64,000 nt of DNA from an uncultured Massilia sp. (lineage in GTDB: Bacteria > Pseudomonadota > Gammaproteobacteria > Burkholderiales > Burkholderiaceae). Both the position numbers and the translations under genes were made by a program. The stretch covers positions 209,095-273,094 of the forward strand of contig CAMLMV010000002.1 in NCBI GenBank assembly GCA_946481275.1. The letters run 5' to 3'. This document shows positions 45,406 through 53,218 of this stretch, in pieces. The notes under the pieces were generated by a model, which worked only from the letters and a program-made list of their open reading frames with translations, did not search any database and had not been told where the DNA came from. How positions within the stretch are numbered: position 1 is the first letter of the stretch; every line of letters begins with the position of its first letter.

Positions 45406-47373
45406 TTACGACACGGTGATGATGCCGTTGGTCAGGTGCACTTTGGTTGCGTCCACACCGGTCAGGGTGATGGTCACGACTTCCGGCGAAGCAGCGTTCG
45501 AACCGAACGTCGACGTCTCCAGCTTGATGGTCGTGTCCGAACCGCTCTGAGCAACGAAAGCTTCCAGCACGGACGGGTTGCCTGCGCTCAGCTTACCGGT
45601 GTTCAGCGTGTACTTCGAACCGATGAACAGTGCGTCGCTGCCCAGCAGGCCGAAGTTCAGGATCGTGGTGTCGGTCGTGCCGGCAACATAGATGTCCGAA
45701 CCAGCGGTAGCAACCTGGTCGGCGTCCAGCGTGACCGGCAGCAGCATGTCGTGTGCCGTGAACGCGTCACCAGCGGCCTTGACTTGACCATTGACGGCAG
45801 CCAGTTGAGCGTTGGTCGCGTTGGCAGCGTCCAGAGCGGCAACAGCCTTGGTCAGCGCGGTGATCGCATCGTTGTCGGCCTTGACGCTGGCGGCCGCTGC
45901 GTCACGGGTGTCGATTAGCGGGTTGGCGCTGTCGTCAGCGGTGAACTGGTCGACCAGGGTCTTGAAGCTGGTGTAGGCAGCGTCAGCCTTGGCAGCGGCA
46001 TCAGCCTTGGTGGCGTTGCCCGGATCGGCAGCGGCCAGGTCGGCGGTCGACTTCTGGATGGCTTTCAGCTGGGTCTCTTCGGTGATGATCTGAGCCGTGG
46101 TCGGCAGTGCGCCGGCGGCCAGCTTGACGATAGTCATCGCAGCAGCGATATCCTTCAGGTCAGCCTTGGCTGCGTCGGTCAGGTCCAGGCCGTCGACAGT
46201 GGTCTGAGCCGAAACTTGTGCCTTGACAGCCGAAGTCTGGGCAGCGTCAGCAGCTTCGTGCGAGGTGCTCGAAGCCAGCAGGGCGGTCACGCCCGGGTTT
46301 TTCTCTTCGGTCACGCCCGAAACCAGCTGCAGGGCCTTGGTGTCGGCGTTGAGTTCGATGACGCCAGCGACGGTGCCGTCGGCTTCCACGGTCAGGGCGA
46401 CGCCGTTACCGACGTTGTAAGCGGCCAGCTTGGCAGCCAGGTCGACGTCGGCGGCCTTGACGGCCTTGTCGGCGTTGCTCACAGCGGTGTTGGCTGCGTC
46501 CAGGGTTGCCAGAGCGGTCGACAGACCAGCAACCTTAGCGATAGCGGCGTTGGCGTCAGCCAGGGCCTTCTGGTCAGCGGTCAGCTGGGTGTTGTTGGCA
46601 GCAACCTGGTCGGCCAGCAGGGCAGCGCGCACGCCAGCCGATGCGGCGGTGTAATCGCCGGCAACGACGGCGTCCAGATCAGCGATGGCTGTGTCCACCT
46701 TGGCGGCGATGGTAGCGTCGTCCGTCGAAGTCTTCGGATTGTTGTCGCCGTCGGCGGCAGCCAGGAAGTCGGCTTTAGCCTGGTTGGCGGCGTCAAAGGC
46801 GACCAGACCCGAGTTCAGCGTGAACGGGGTGCCGGCAGCAACAGCCTTGGCGACGGTGGCGCCCAGGGTTGCCGGAGCGATAGCCGTGGTCAGCGTGGCG
46901 TTGGTGGTGACGCTCGAGATGAACGACTTGGCAACAGCGTTGGCGGCGTCGCCGCTGTAGCCAGCCTGCTCGGCCGAGGTGTCCAGTGCAGCGGTGAAGG
47001 CAGTAGCGGCCTTGACCTTGTTGTTGTAAGCGACCAGGTCGGTGTCTTGTGCGCCCGAAGCGATGGCGGTCACGACTTGGTCGATCGTGATCGTGTTGTT
47101 GTCCAGAGCTTTAGCCCAGAAGTCCTTGCCGGCGGCTTCCGCAGGACGGCCGAACAGGTTCATGTAGACCTTGTTGACGATGTCGGCGTTCGACATGCCA
47201 GCGTAGGCAGTCTTGTACTCGGTATCCGCAGCGAAAGCAGCGGAGACAGCGGTGGTGTCGCCGTTAGCGGCTTCCACAACGCCTTCCCAGTATGCCAGGC
47301 CGGCGGTGTCAGCTGGACGGTTGAAGTACGCCACGTACAGCTTCTGGATGTTTTCGTAGTAGGTCGTTGCCAT
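45406..47373 (-). CDS. Large Cys-free DUF4214 protein, probable S-layer-like type I secretion substrate
   Basis: The 655-aa protein has no Cys and no signal peptide, is rich in Ala, Thr, Asp and Val, and is clearly acidic. Residues 1 to about 150 are DUF4214. Residues about 200-480 look helical and repetitive. The C-terminal hundred or so are beta-rich (DIYVAGTTDTTILNFG, GSDTTIKLETSTFGS, EVVTITLTGVDATKVHLTNGIITVS), ending in short hydrophobic residues like non-RTX type I secretion signals. The ribosome site TTGGAG, the strong terminator, and the restricted codon choice suggest high expression. S-layer proteins of Caulobacter are exported the same way. A surface layer or adhesin is the best guess; there are no RTX repeats. 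Confidence 0.8.
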   Translation of the reverse strand: MATTYYENIQKLYVAYFNRPADTAGLAYWEGVVEAANGDTTAVSAAFAADTEYKTAYAGMSNADIVNKVYMNLFGRPAEAAGKDFWAKALDNNTITIDQVVTAIASGAQDTDLVAYNNKVKAATAFTAALDTSAEQAGYSGDAANAVAKSFISSVTTNATLTTAIAPATLGATVAKAVAAGTPFTLNSGLVAFDAANQAKADFLAAADGDNNPKTSTDDATIAAKVDTAIADLDAVVAGDYTAASAGVRAALLADQVAANNTQLTADQKALADANAAIAKVAGLSTALATLDAANTAVSNADKAVKAADVDLAAKLAAYNVGNGVALTVEADGTVAGVIELNADTKALQLVSGVTEEKNPGVTALLASSTSHEAADAAQTSAVKAQVSAQTTVDGLDLTDAAKADLKDIAAAMTIVKLAAGALPTTAQIITEETQLKAIQKSTADLAAADPGNATKADAAAKADAAYTSFKTLVDQFTADDSANPLIDTRDAAAASVKADNDAITALTKAVAALDAANATNAQLAAVNGQVKAAGDAFTAHDMLLPVTLDADQVATAGSDIYVAGTTDTTILNFGLLGSDALFIGSKYTLNTGKLSAGNPSVLEAFVAQSGSDTTIKLETSTFGSNAASPEVVTITLTGVDATKVHLTNGIITVS

Positions 47374-47644
47374 TTAATGCTCCAAGTAGATCGATCGATC
47401 GATTATTGTCTCTATTGTGCAGCCACAGGAAGTGCCCTTGCTGTCCAACGGGCCGAATCATGACAGATCGAATAGTGCTGGCGATGTGATGGCCATCACA
47501 AAAATTGAAAACTCTTTCAAAATTAAGACAAATTTTTGACACTTCCGATTGCATTACTCGTCAATTCTCTCCGAATGTCTCAAGTAAACGTGCATCTGCA
47601 CAAAAAACCGGCATACGTCCAGGTCACATTCGGTGCAAAAAAGC
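47374..47644. other. Promoter and leader region of the large DUF4214 gene
   Basis: No gene is seen here. The region is A/T-rich. From left to right it holds the ribosome site, a short GATC tandem repeat (47389-47403), a CATGAT -10 candidate on the minus strand (47462-47457), a consensus Crp box (47485-47500), and A-runs that form the tail of the next gene's terminator. Confidence 0.55.
47485..47500 (-). promoter_or_regulatory. Perfect Crp box upstream of the large DUF4214 gene
   Basis: TGTGATGGCCATCACA is an exact 16-bp palindrome with both Crp half-sites TGTGA and TCACA. With the CATGAT -10 at 47462-47457 the start site would be near 47450 and the box centred near -42, the class II position. 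It is 112 bases from the ATG. Confidence 0.75.
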
Positions 47645-47671
47645 AAAAAAAATCCCCGGCAACACCGGGGA
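47645..47671 (-). terminator. Intrinsic terminator of the fecR-domain gene
   Basis: TCCCCGG pairs with CCGGGGA around a five-base loop, followed on the minus strand by a run of eight T. It is 24 bases beyond the stop codon of the FecR-domain gene. Confidence 0.9.
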
Positions 47672-47695
47672 CTGTTCGGCACGACAAACGTGACG

Positions 47696-49069
47696 CTATT
47701 TGTTGCGCAGCCAGTAGGTCGCCCCGTTGACCGAGCGCAGGGCATCGATGCGGCCATCGAAGATATACGAGGCGCTGCCACCCTTCTCGTTGCTCAGCAA
47801 TCCCTGCAGGTTAAGCACACCGATACGCCCTTTCACTTCGTCCCCGTACATGCGGCCGTCGTTGCCCACGGTGCCGGTTCCCTGGAACGGTATCGCTTCA
47901 TCCTTGGCCAGGAGCGTAAAGCTGGTGGCGAACGTCCGGCTGCCGAAATCAACGTTCAGGGCACCGTTCGACACGGTGGCCGGCGCGATCATCCGCGAAC
48001 CATAGCCGTAATCCGTATAAATTACGGCTTCGGCATCGCGCAGGGCGAATCCGATGCTGCCGTTGTTCGGCGCCACGAATTCCCGGCCCGGCGTGCGCAG
48101 CAACGCGTAATCGCCATTCGTCGCCAGCAGTTCAGCCTTGTCCGCATCCGACGCCAGATTCAGTTTCGGGTAATACGCGCCGAACTGCACCCATCGGCCC
48201 CACATGATGCCGCTATCCGGCTTGGCCGGATCCGGCACCGGCACCGGTACCGTCGGGGTCGGCGGCGTTACCGGGACCTCCGGCGCGGGCAGTACCGGCG
48301 GCTTGGCCGGCTGCTGCTCGTTGGCCGCGGTCAATGCCACCACCTTTTGGACTTCGAGATTGGGCGTACCCGCGTTGATGGTCGCGTTCGACGCGGCATC
48401 GGTCTTGGCAACCGGCTCGTCGTTGCGTGGCGGCGACACCAGGTCAGGCGACAACGGACTGCCGTTGAGCAGTTGCGGCGCGACCTGGCCGCGCGTTACC
48501 TGGAGCAATTGACCGCGCTGGGCCGCCGACAATTCGCGGCTCGCCGCACCCTCGCAAGGGCCGCCGCCTTCAGGACGGCAGGCGCCGGCAAAACCGCTGA
48601 CCACCACACCGCCGGTCAGCACGGCCACGCGCGACGTGCGGTCATCCGTAAACACAGTAAAATCGGTGCCGCGCACGCCGATGGCGGCCACGGGGGTATT
48701 GAAACGGAAGTTCTGGCGGGCTTGCTTGACCGCTTCGCCCGACTTGCTGCGCGCCACACCGCTCAGCAGTTCGAACTTGACCTGGGTGTTCGCCGGATGG
48801 ACGGTATCGACACGGTAGGTCGCAATGCGCGCGCGGCTTCCCGGGCGCAGGATGAACAGGCCGTTGTCGACCGTTTTCACGTAGATGTAGCCGTCGCTGC
48901 CAGTCACCAGCATCTCGCCTTCGGCAACGGAGCCACCTTCGGTCGCCGGATGGTCGCCGATCATGGCCTTGCCGGCGACAAAAATGACGCGCCCGGCGTC
49001 GGCGGCATGCGCCGCCTGGAAGGCGCAAGCGCCGGCAAGAATGGTTGTAGCGAGCAGATAGCGCGGCAT
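47696..49069 (-). CDS. Secreted FecR-domain protein
   Basis: The 457-aa product starts with a Sec signal peptide (LLATTILAGACAFQAAHA) after an AGAGGAA site. The FecR domain covers residues about 30-160: GSVAEGEMLVTGSDGYIYVKTVDNGLFILRPGSRARI, then FNTPVAAIGVRGTDFTVFTD. A Pro-rich linker (VTPPTPTVPVPVPDPAKP) leads to a beta-rich C-terminal domain. Unlike the anti-sigma factor FecR it has no cytoplasmic or membrane part, so it should act in the periplasm or outside. FecR domains of this kind often occur with CHASE2-cyclases, as here. It is divergent from the cyclase gene and shares its control region. The ligand is unknown. Confidence 0.85.
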   Translation of the reverse strand: MPRYLLATTILAGACAFQAAHAADAGRVIFVAGKAMIGDHPATEGGSVAEGEMLVTGSDGYIYVKTVDNGLFILRPGSRARIATYRVDTVHPANTQVKFELLSGVARSKSGEAVKQARQNFRFNTPVAAIGVRGTDFTVFTDDRTSRVAVLTGGVVVSGFAGACRPEGGGPCEGAASRELSAAQRGQLLQVTRGQVAPQLLNGSPLSPDLVSPPRNDEPVAKTDAASNATINAGTPNLEVQKVVALTAANEQQPAKPPVLPAPEVPVTPPTPTVPVPVPDPAKPDSGIMWGRWVQFGAYYPKLNLASDADKAELLATNGDYALLRTPGREFVAPNNGSIGFALRDAEAVIYTDYGYGSRMIAPATVSNGALNVDFGSRTFATSFTLLAKDEAIPFQGTGTVGNDGRMYGDEVKGRIGVLNLQGLLSNEKGGSASYIFDGRIDALRSVNGATYWLRNK

Positions 49070-49119
49070 GAATGGTTCCTCTTCTGCCTCGAGCTTAGCG
49101 TGCGGACAGGATGGTCGAA

Positions 49120-49135
49120 AGTGATGACGGTCACA
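49120..49135. promoter_or_regulatory. Crp-like box in the fecR / cyclase divergent region
   Basis: AGTGA-TGACGG-TCACA matches the Crp consensus except for the first base. Its centre is 58 bases from the fecR-domain ATG, so it could lie near -40 of that promoter. It is about 103 bases upstream of the predicted cyclase start site, also a position Crp can use. Confidence 0.55.
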
Positions 49136-49160
49136 ATTATATGCAAACACCTGAGGCCGC

Positions 49161-49180
49161 TTGTCGCAATTTTGTCGCAA
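49161..49180 (+). repeat. Tandem TTGTCGCAA repeat, candidate operator
   Basis: TTGTCGCAA occurs twice, at 49161 and 49172, offset by 11 bp (one helical turn). It lies between the Crp-like box and the cyclase promoter, so a second regulator of the cyclase operon may bind here. No matching regulator is known to me. Confidence 0.35.
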
Positions 49181-49218
49181 AAAACCATAGATGGTGCACA
49201 CTAGCAACAGCGGATCGC

Positions 49219-49224
49219 TATAAT
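49219..49224 (+). promoter_or_regulatory. -10 box of the cyclase operon promoter
   Basis: A perfect TATAAT 36 bases before the GTG start of the CHASE2-cyclase gene. The matching -35 (TGCACA at 49195, 18-bp spacer) is poor, which fits dependence on an activator. Confidence 0.6.
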
Positions 49225-49259
49225 GTTTCTTTGCTTGCAATTTTTCAACATCGTCCTGC

Positions 49260-51176
49260 GTGGCAGAACATTCCTCACAATCCGCTGCCGCGCCATCGCC
49301 GATTAAGCGCGCGAATGTCATGGCCCGCTGGCTGATCGCCTGCGCGGCCGCGCTGCTGACCGCCTGGATGCAGTGGGCACCGGGTCCGCGCCTGGGCTTC
49401 GTTGCCGATGAATGGCTGCGCGACGCATTCCTGCAACTGCAGGTCAGTGACGCGCCGGAACCACGCATCCTCGTGGTGGACATCGACGAAGCCAGCCTGT
49501 CCCGCATCGGACCGTGGCCCTGGCCGCGCGAACGGCTGGCCGACCTGGTCGAAATCCTGCTCAGCCATTACGAATCGCGGGGCGTCGCGCTGGACATCCT
49601 GCTGCCCAAGGCGGAAGGCAGCCAGGGCGACATCCGCCTGGCATTACTGGCCCGGCACGGCCCGGTGGTGCCGGCCCAGGCCTTCGACTTCGACCTGGCG
49701 CACCTTCGGCCGGAACCGGTCCTCGACGGACACCTGGGCGGCGCGGTCACGGGCTATGCCGGCGGCGTCGCCGCCACTGGCTACATCGGCAATTACGCGG
49801 CGCTGGCCCAGGCACCGCACGTCGGTGCGATCGGCTTCATTCCCGACCCGGACGGCACCTTGCGCCGCGTCCCACTGATCACCCGCTACCAAGGGCGCGC
49901 GTATCCTGCACTGGCGCTCGCACTGATCAATTGTTGCAACGGACACGGTAAGCTGCCCCTGGCGGACGGCGGCCTGATGCGCGTGAGGTTCCAGCGTGAC
50001 TGGAACGCGTATACGGTCGTCAGCGCGGCCGACATCCTCGACCAGGCGATCGACCCCGCCAGCGCGCGCGGCCGCCTGGTGCTCGTCGGCTCCTCCTCGC
50101 TGGGCATGGGCGACCGCGTCGCGACGCCGCTGGCGGCCAGCCGCCCCGGCCTCGGCGTGCAGGCGGCCATGCTGTCGACGCTGCTCGACCTGCAGGCCGG
50201 ACGGGCCCCGGCTCGCTGGCCGGGCGCCATGCTCGCGCTGGGCTGGAGCCTGCTGACGGCGCTGCTGGTGCCGCTCGCCTTCCCGCGCCTGTCGGCGCTG
50301 GCCAGCGTCGGCCTCCTCGGTGCGAGTTCCCTGGGCTGGACTGGCCTGGCCTGGCTCGGCAGCCCTCATGACCCGGACTTCAGCACCACCGCGCCGCTGG
50401 CCAGCAACCTGCTTCTGCTGGCGGTCGCCGTGCCGTACCAATGGCAGTTGACCCAGCGCCGCTCGCACAACCTGCTGCAGACCTTGCGGCAGTACGTGGC
50501 CCCGGCGGTGGTGACGGAACTGCTGCGTAGCGACCTCGAAGATCCGCTGCAGCCGCGCCAGCTCGACGTGACCACACTGATCGCCGACATGGAAGGATAT
50601 ACCGCGCAGGTCGAGGCCTTGCCGGTCGAGGAAGCTGCGCGGCTCACGAGCGATTTCCTGGATTGCCTGACAGGCCCGGTGATCGAACGCCAGGGCACCC
50701 TCGACAAATACACGGGCGACGGCCTCGTGGCCTTTTGGGGGGCGCCACTGCCGCTCGACCAGCACGCCGATCTGGCATTGGACGCCGCGCGCGACATCGT
50801 CGAACGGGTACGCGCGTTCAGCGCGGTGCGCGAGCGTAACGGCCGTCCGCCGCTGCGCGTTCGTATCGGCATCGAAAGCGGCCCCGCCATGGCGGGAGAT
50901 TTCGGCACCAGCTTCCGCAGCATTTATACTGCGGTCGGCGACAGCGTGAACACCGCATCGCGCCTGGAGCAGGCAGCGCGCGATTATCCCCATGACGTCA
51001 TCATCGGCCCGGGCACGGTGGCACGGGCACGGCATCACCGCTTCGTGCCACTGGGCGAACGCCGCCTGCGCGGCAAGGAACAACTCATCACCGTATTTAC
51101 TTTGCAAGACAACATGCATCAACCGGGTACCGCTCCGAACGCCACCGCATCCTGCACGACGGGACCGGCGGCATGA
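49260..51176 (+). CDS. CHASE2-domain class III adenylate cyclase
   Basis: The 638-aa product makes cAMP. An N-terminal membrane helix (WLIACAAALLTAWMQW) is followed by an extracytoplasmic CHASE2 sensor (ILVVDIDEASLSRIGPWPWPRERLA). Three membrane helices (residues about 315-405) lead to the cytoplasmic cyclase domain. Metal ligands are D443 in IADMEGYT and D487 in DKYTGDG. K483 and T557 match the adenine-selecting pair of class IIIb cyclases, and DSVNTASRLE supplies the transition-state Asn and Arg. The GTG is chosen for spacing from the TATAAT; ATG at 49320 is possible. It heads an operon with the TPR-barrel and Crp genes. Confidence 0.9.
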   Translation: MAEHSSQSAAAPSPIKRANVMARWLIACAAALLTAWMQWAPGPRLGFVADEWLRDAFLQLQVSDAPEPRILVVDIDEASLSRIGPWPWPRERLADLVEILLSHYESRGVALDILLPKAEGSQGDIRLALLARHGPVVPAQAFDFDLAHLRPEPVLDGHLGGAVTGYAGGVAATGYIGNYAALAQAPHVGAIGFIPDPDGTLRRVPLITRYQGRAYPALALALINCCNGHGKLPLADGGLMRVRFQRDWNAYTVVSAADILDQAIDPASARGRLVLVGSSSLGMGDRVATPLAASRPGLGVQAAMLSTLLDLQAGRAPARWPGAMLALGWSLLTALLVPLAFPRLSALASVGLLGASSLGWTGLAWLGSPHDPDFSTTAPLASNLLLLAVAVPYQWQLTQRRSHNLLQTLRQYVAPAVVTELLRSDLEDPLQPRQLDVTTLIADMEGYTAQVEALPVEEAARLTSDFLDCLTGPVIERQGTLDKYTGDGLVAFWGAPLPLDQHADLALDAARDIVERVRAFSAVRERNGRPPLRVRIGIESGPAMAGDFGTSFRSIYTAVGDSVNTASRLEQAARDYPHDVIIGPGTVARARHHRFVPLGERRLRGKEQLITVFTLQDNMHQPGTAPNATASCTTGPAA

Positions 51177-52444
51177 CATTCCCACGCAACACCTTCTGGC
51201 TCCCGGCCGCGCTGGCGTGCGCGCTGGCGCTGGTGAACACCCCCGCATGCGCCAAGCCGGACGACGAGGCGCCCAATGGCGCCGCCACCGAGAGCCCGGA
51301 ACAGGTGCTGTACCGCGAAGCGCTCGAGGCCTTGTCCGAGGGACGCCGCGGCGATGCATCGGAAACGCTGCGGCGCTTGGTCGAACAGTCGCCGCTGCAC
51401 GCCGGCGCATTTCTCGAACTGGCCCTGACCCAGTGCGGCCTGGGCAATGCCGACGAAGCCGAGCGCCTGTTCGCGGTCATCGAAACCCGCTTCAATCCAT
51501 CGCGCGACCTGCTGACGCTGATCGCAGAGACGCGCGAAGCTGGCTGCAAGAAATGGACACCGAGCAAATCGACGCTGGTCACAGCGGGGCGCGGTTTCGA
51601 CCACAACGTCAACCAAGGCACCAGCGTCTCGTCGCTGATCATCGACAACGGCACGCCGATCGACCTGCCCCTGCTGCCGGAATTCCGCCCGCAGTCCGAC
51701 CAGTACAACGTCATCGGCGTGGACCACCTGCGCGAGTTGACGCCAAACGGCAGCATCGGCTACCTGCAATACCAGCTCCGCCGCAACGACAGACTGCGCC
51801 AGTACGACAGCGCCGCCGTGTATATGGGCATGGAAACCCCTTGGCGCGTCGGACACTGGACCGTACGCGCCAGCGGCGGGCTGGGCGTGGTGAGCCTCGG
51901 CGGCCACTTGTACCAACGCCTCGGCCAGTTGCAGGTGCGGGTGAGCCCGGGGTTGCCGCTGCCGGCCGGCGCCCAGCTCAACCTCGTCGCCAGCGCCACG
52001 TACAGCGATTACCTGACACTCACCAACTTCAACTCCCTGATACTGGAAGGGCGAGCCCAGTTATCGTGGCGGCAGGGCCCGCTGGCAGTCAACGCCAGCT
52101 CCAGCCTGATGAGCGACCAGGCACGCGACCAGCGCCCCGGCGGCAATCGCCACGGCAATTTCACCAGCCTGGTGCTCAAGCGCAGCCTCCCGGCGGATTT
52201 CGCTATGGAACTGGGCTATACGCGCCAGACATGGGACAGTGCCCTGCCCTACTCCCCGGAATTGCTGATCGATACGGTGCGCGCCCAGCGCACCGTAATG
52301 TTGCGTTCCAGCCTGTCGTATCAATTGGGCAAGCAACAAACGCTACAACTGGAAGCGCGCGCAGTCCGAAACAGCGAAAACATACCGATCTTTCAGTACA
52401 ATAACCGGATCTTGCAGCTGAGCTTTCAATGGCAGCTCCCGTGA
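51173..52444 (+). CDS. TPR-domain outer-membrane beta-barrel protein
   Basis: The 423-aa product has a Sec signal peptide (ALACALALVNTPACA) and two to three TPR-like helix pairs (YREALEALSEGRRGDASETLRRLVEQSP and the next repeat) up to residue about 120. From about 140 on are alternating strands with many aromatic ends, such as GSIGYLQYQLRRNDRLRQYDSAAVYMGM and LQLSFQWQLP at the C-terminus. TPR plus barrel resembles Slam-type lipoprotein exporters and polysaccharide-export porins (BcsC, PgaA), but I cannot assign either. ATGA overlap with the cyclase gene indicates co-translation; a link to the secreted layer or to FecR is a guess. Confidence 0.75.
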   Translation: MTFPRNTFWLPAALACALALVNTPACAKPDDEAPNGAATESPEQVLYREALEALSEGRRGDASETLRRLVEQSPLHAGAFLELALTQCGLGNADEAERLFAVIETRFNPSRDLLTLIAETREAGCKKWTPSKSTLVTAGRGFDHNVNQGTSVSSLIIDNGTPIDLPLLPEFRPQSDQYNVIGVDHLRELTPNGSIGYLQYQLRRNDRLRQYDSAAVYMGMETPWRVGHWTVRASGGLGVVSLGGHLYQRLGQLQVRVSPGLPLPAGAQLNLVASATYSDYLTLTNFNSLILEGRAQLSWRQGPLAVNASSSLMSDQARDQRPGGNRHGNFTSLVLKRSLPADFAMELGYTRQTWDSALPYSPELLIDTVRAQRTVMLRSSLSYQLGKQQTLQLEARAVRNSENIPIFQYNNRILQLSFQWQLP

Positions 52445-52479
52445 GCGCCCGCTCTGCCGCGAACTTTACAGGATCATCG

Positions 52480-53217
52480 ATGACGTCCGCGAGCAAGACC
52501 CTGGCATCCCAGTACGCCCTTGGCGCATCGGTGGAAGCCAGCCAGATCCAGATCAATCTGCGCAAGATTCCCTTGCTGGCCGACCTGAACGACGACGAGA
52601 TGCGCCGCGTCAGTACCGAGATCCGGATCCGCCATTTCAACAAGCGCGAAGTCGTCCTGCACAAGGGCGGCAGCGGCGACGCCCTGCTGTTCCTGCTGTC
52701 CGGCCAGCTGCAAGTGGTCGACATCACGGAAGACGGCCGCGCGATCGGCCTGCGCATGCTCGCCCCAGGCGACTTCTTCGGCGAAATTGCCCTGATCAAC
52801 GACTCCACGCGCTCGGCCTCGGTGGTGGCGACGTCCGACGTGCTCGTCGCCTTCCTGCCCGCCGCGACCGCGCTGCATTTGTTCTCGCACTCGCCCAGCG
52901 TCGCCAAGCAGATGCTGCGGCACCTCGCGCAAAAAATCCAGCGCGACTCGGAATTCCGTGCCGTCCTCAGCATCAACAACACGGCGCGCCGCATCTATAC
53001 GTATTTGTCGCTGCTGCAAAAGCCGGACGGCAACGGCCAGGCCGTCATCGACAACCTGCCCACGCACCAGGACATCGCGAACATGATCAACACGAGCCGC
53101 GAGACGGTCACCCGCGCCCTGCTGAGCCTCGTGCAGCAAGGCATCGTGCAGAAGGAATCGAACCGCCTCGTGATCCTCGATCCCGCCGCCCTGCAGAAAC
53201 TCGTGCAGGGCGCCTAG
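52480..53217 (+). CDS. Crp-family cAMP-responsive transcription regulator
   Basis: The 245-aa product has an N-terminal cyclic-nucleotide domain and a C-terminal winged helix. The phosphate-binding cassette FGEIALINDSTRSA keeps E102, R111 and S112, the residues that hold cAMP in E. coli Crp. The recognition helix TSRETVTRAL has R207, E208 and R212 where Crp has R180, E181 and R185, so it should read TGTGA half-sites. The ATG with AGGA seven bases upstream is preferred over an ATG at 52429 inside the previous gene. It follows the cyclase and TPR-barrel genes, and matching boxes occur three times nearby. It is not the usual stand-alone Crp. Confidence 0.9.
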   Translation: MTSASKTLASQYALGASVEASQIQINLRKIPLLADLNDDEMRRVSTEIRIRHFNKREVVLHKGGSGDALLFLLSGQLQVVDITEDGRAIGLRMLAPGDFFGEIALINDSTRSASVVATSDVLVAFLPAATALHLFSHSPSVAKQMLRHLAQKIQRDSEFRAVLSINNTARRIYTYLSLLQKPDGNGQAVIDNLPTHQDIANMINTSRETVTRALLSLVQQGIVQKESNRLVILDPAALQKLVQGA

Positions 53218-53218
53218 G

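Noticed and set aside
46216..47463. 415-aa plus-strand frame opposite the large DUF4214 gene
   Set aside because: Ser/Gly/Val low-complexity product, no ribosome site, and it runs through the promoter of the opposite gene.
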